This document shows positions 63,982 through 64,000 of a DNA stretch of 64,000 nt, piece by piece. Under the pieces are notes generated by a model. The model saw only the letters and a list, made by a program, of their open reading frames with translations. It did not search any database and was not told the DNA's origin. The DNA comes from Thiohalobacter thiocyanaticus (GTDB taxonomy: Bacteria; Pseudomonadota; Gammaproteobacteria; Thiohalobacterales; Thiohalobacteraceae). Made by a program: the position numbers and the translations under genes. Position 1 is the first letter of the stretch; every line of letters begins with the position of its first letter. Where the stretch lies: positions 2,108,001 to 2,172,000 of the forward strand of contig NZ_AP018052.1 in assembly GCF_002356355.1 (NCBI RefSeq), written 5' to 3'.

Positions 63982-64000
63982 GACAGCTGAATCTTCAGCG

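Overview
The window is high-GC, densely coded DNA from a gammaproteobacterium. The order lpxB-rnhB-dnaE-accA-tilS-pyrG-kdsA-eno-ftsB-ispD-ispF // truD-surE-pcm-yqaA-nlpD-rpoS is the Pseudomonas/Enterobacteria-type backbone. A recJ neighbour resembling Xanthomonas RpfE and a complete V/A-type ATPase operon suggest an environmental, perhaps Chromatiales/Ectothiorhodospirales-like lineage; that placement is inference. No tRNA, rRNA, CRISPR array or prophage was seen.

Layout. 0-5.8 kb: an MgtE Mg2+ transporter, three two-domain universal stress proteins and a small secretin-N-like exported protein. 5.9-14.2 kb (+): nine V/A-ATPase genes in order G/H-C-I-K-F-E-A-B-D, then a DUF2835 gene. 14.3-22.4 kb: a 2OG-Fe oxygenase-like protein, a HIT hydrolase, a CPA1 antiporter, a haem-binding DUF3365 protein, murein enzymes mepK and ldtD, and recJ. 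22.6-27.7 kb (-): an RpfE-like protein and alaC-hom-thrC amino-acid genes. 28-34 kb: an Mth938-like gene, then rpoS-nlpD-yqaA-pcm-surE, smr and truD. 34.3-44.6 kb: an accessory block that splits the usual ispF-truD junction. It holds a DUF72 gene, a TauD-family oxygenase, two unknown membrane proteins, a lytic transglycosylase lipoprotein and a type I restriction-modification locus (hsdM-hsdS-[RAYT]-hsdR). 45-57 kb (-): ispF, ispD, ftsB, eno, kdsA, pyrG, tilS, accA, dnaE. 57.2-61.9 kb (-): a four-gene MacAB/TolC-type efflux operon between dnaE and rnhB. 62.2-64 kb: rnhB and lpxB.

The most distinctive feature is a dense REP (repetitive extragenic palindrome) population from 14 to 53.4 kb: by eye about 39 hairpins at 17 loci, nearly all starting with the tetranucleotide GTAG. 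A REP-associated tyrosine transposase (RAYT) gene, itself bracketed by REPs, lies inside the hsd locus. Variant copies show paired stem substitutions, one REP supplies a gene's stop codon, and upstream of hsdM a 67-bp REP-containing unit is tandemly repeated. At least four further intergenic palindrome families are present, including an element with 31-bp terminal inverted repeats. This REP/RAYT system and its use as intergenic punctuation is the best candidate for the unusual biology here.

Regulatory sequence seen directly includes a perfect CRP-type palindrome at 36799-36816, an FNR/ANR-type box at 36086-36099, and plausible sigma-70 promoters for uspE and eno. Positions were read by eye. 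Family assignments rest on motifs and known gene order, not on database searches.
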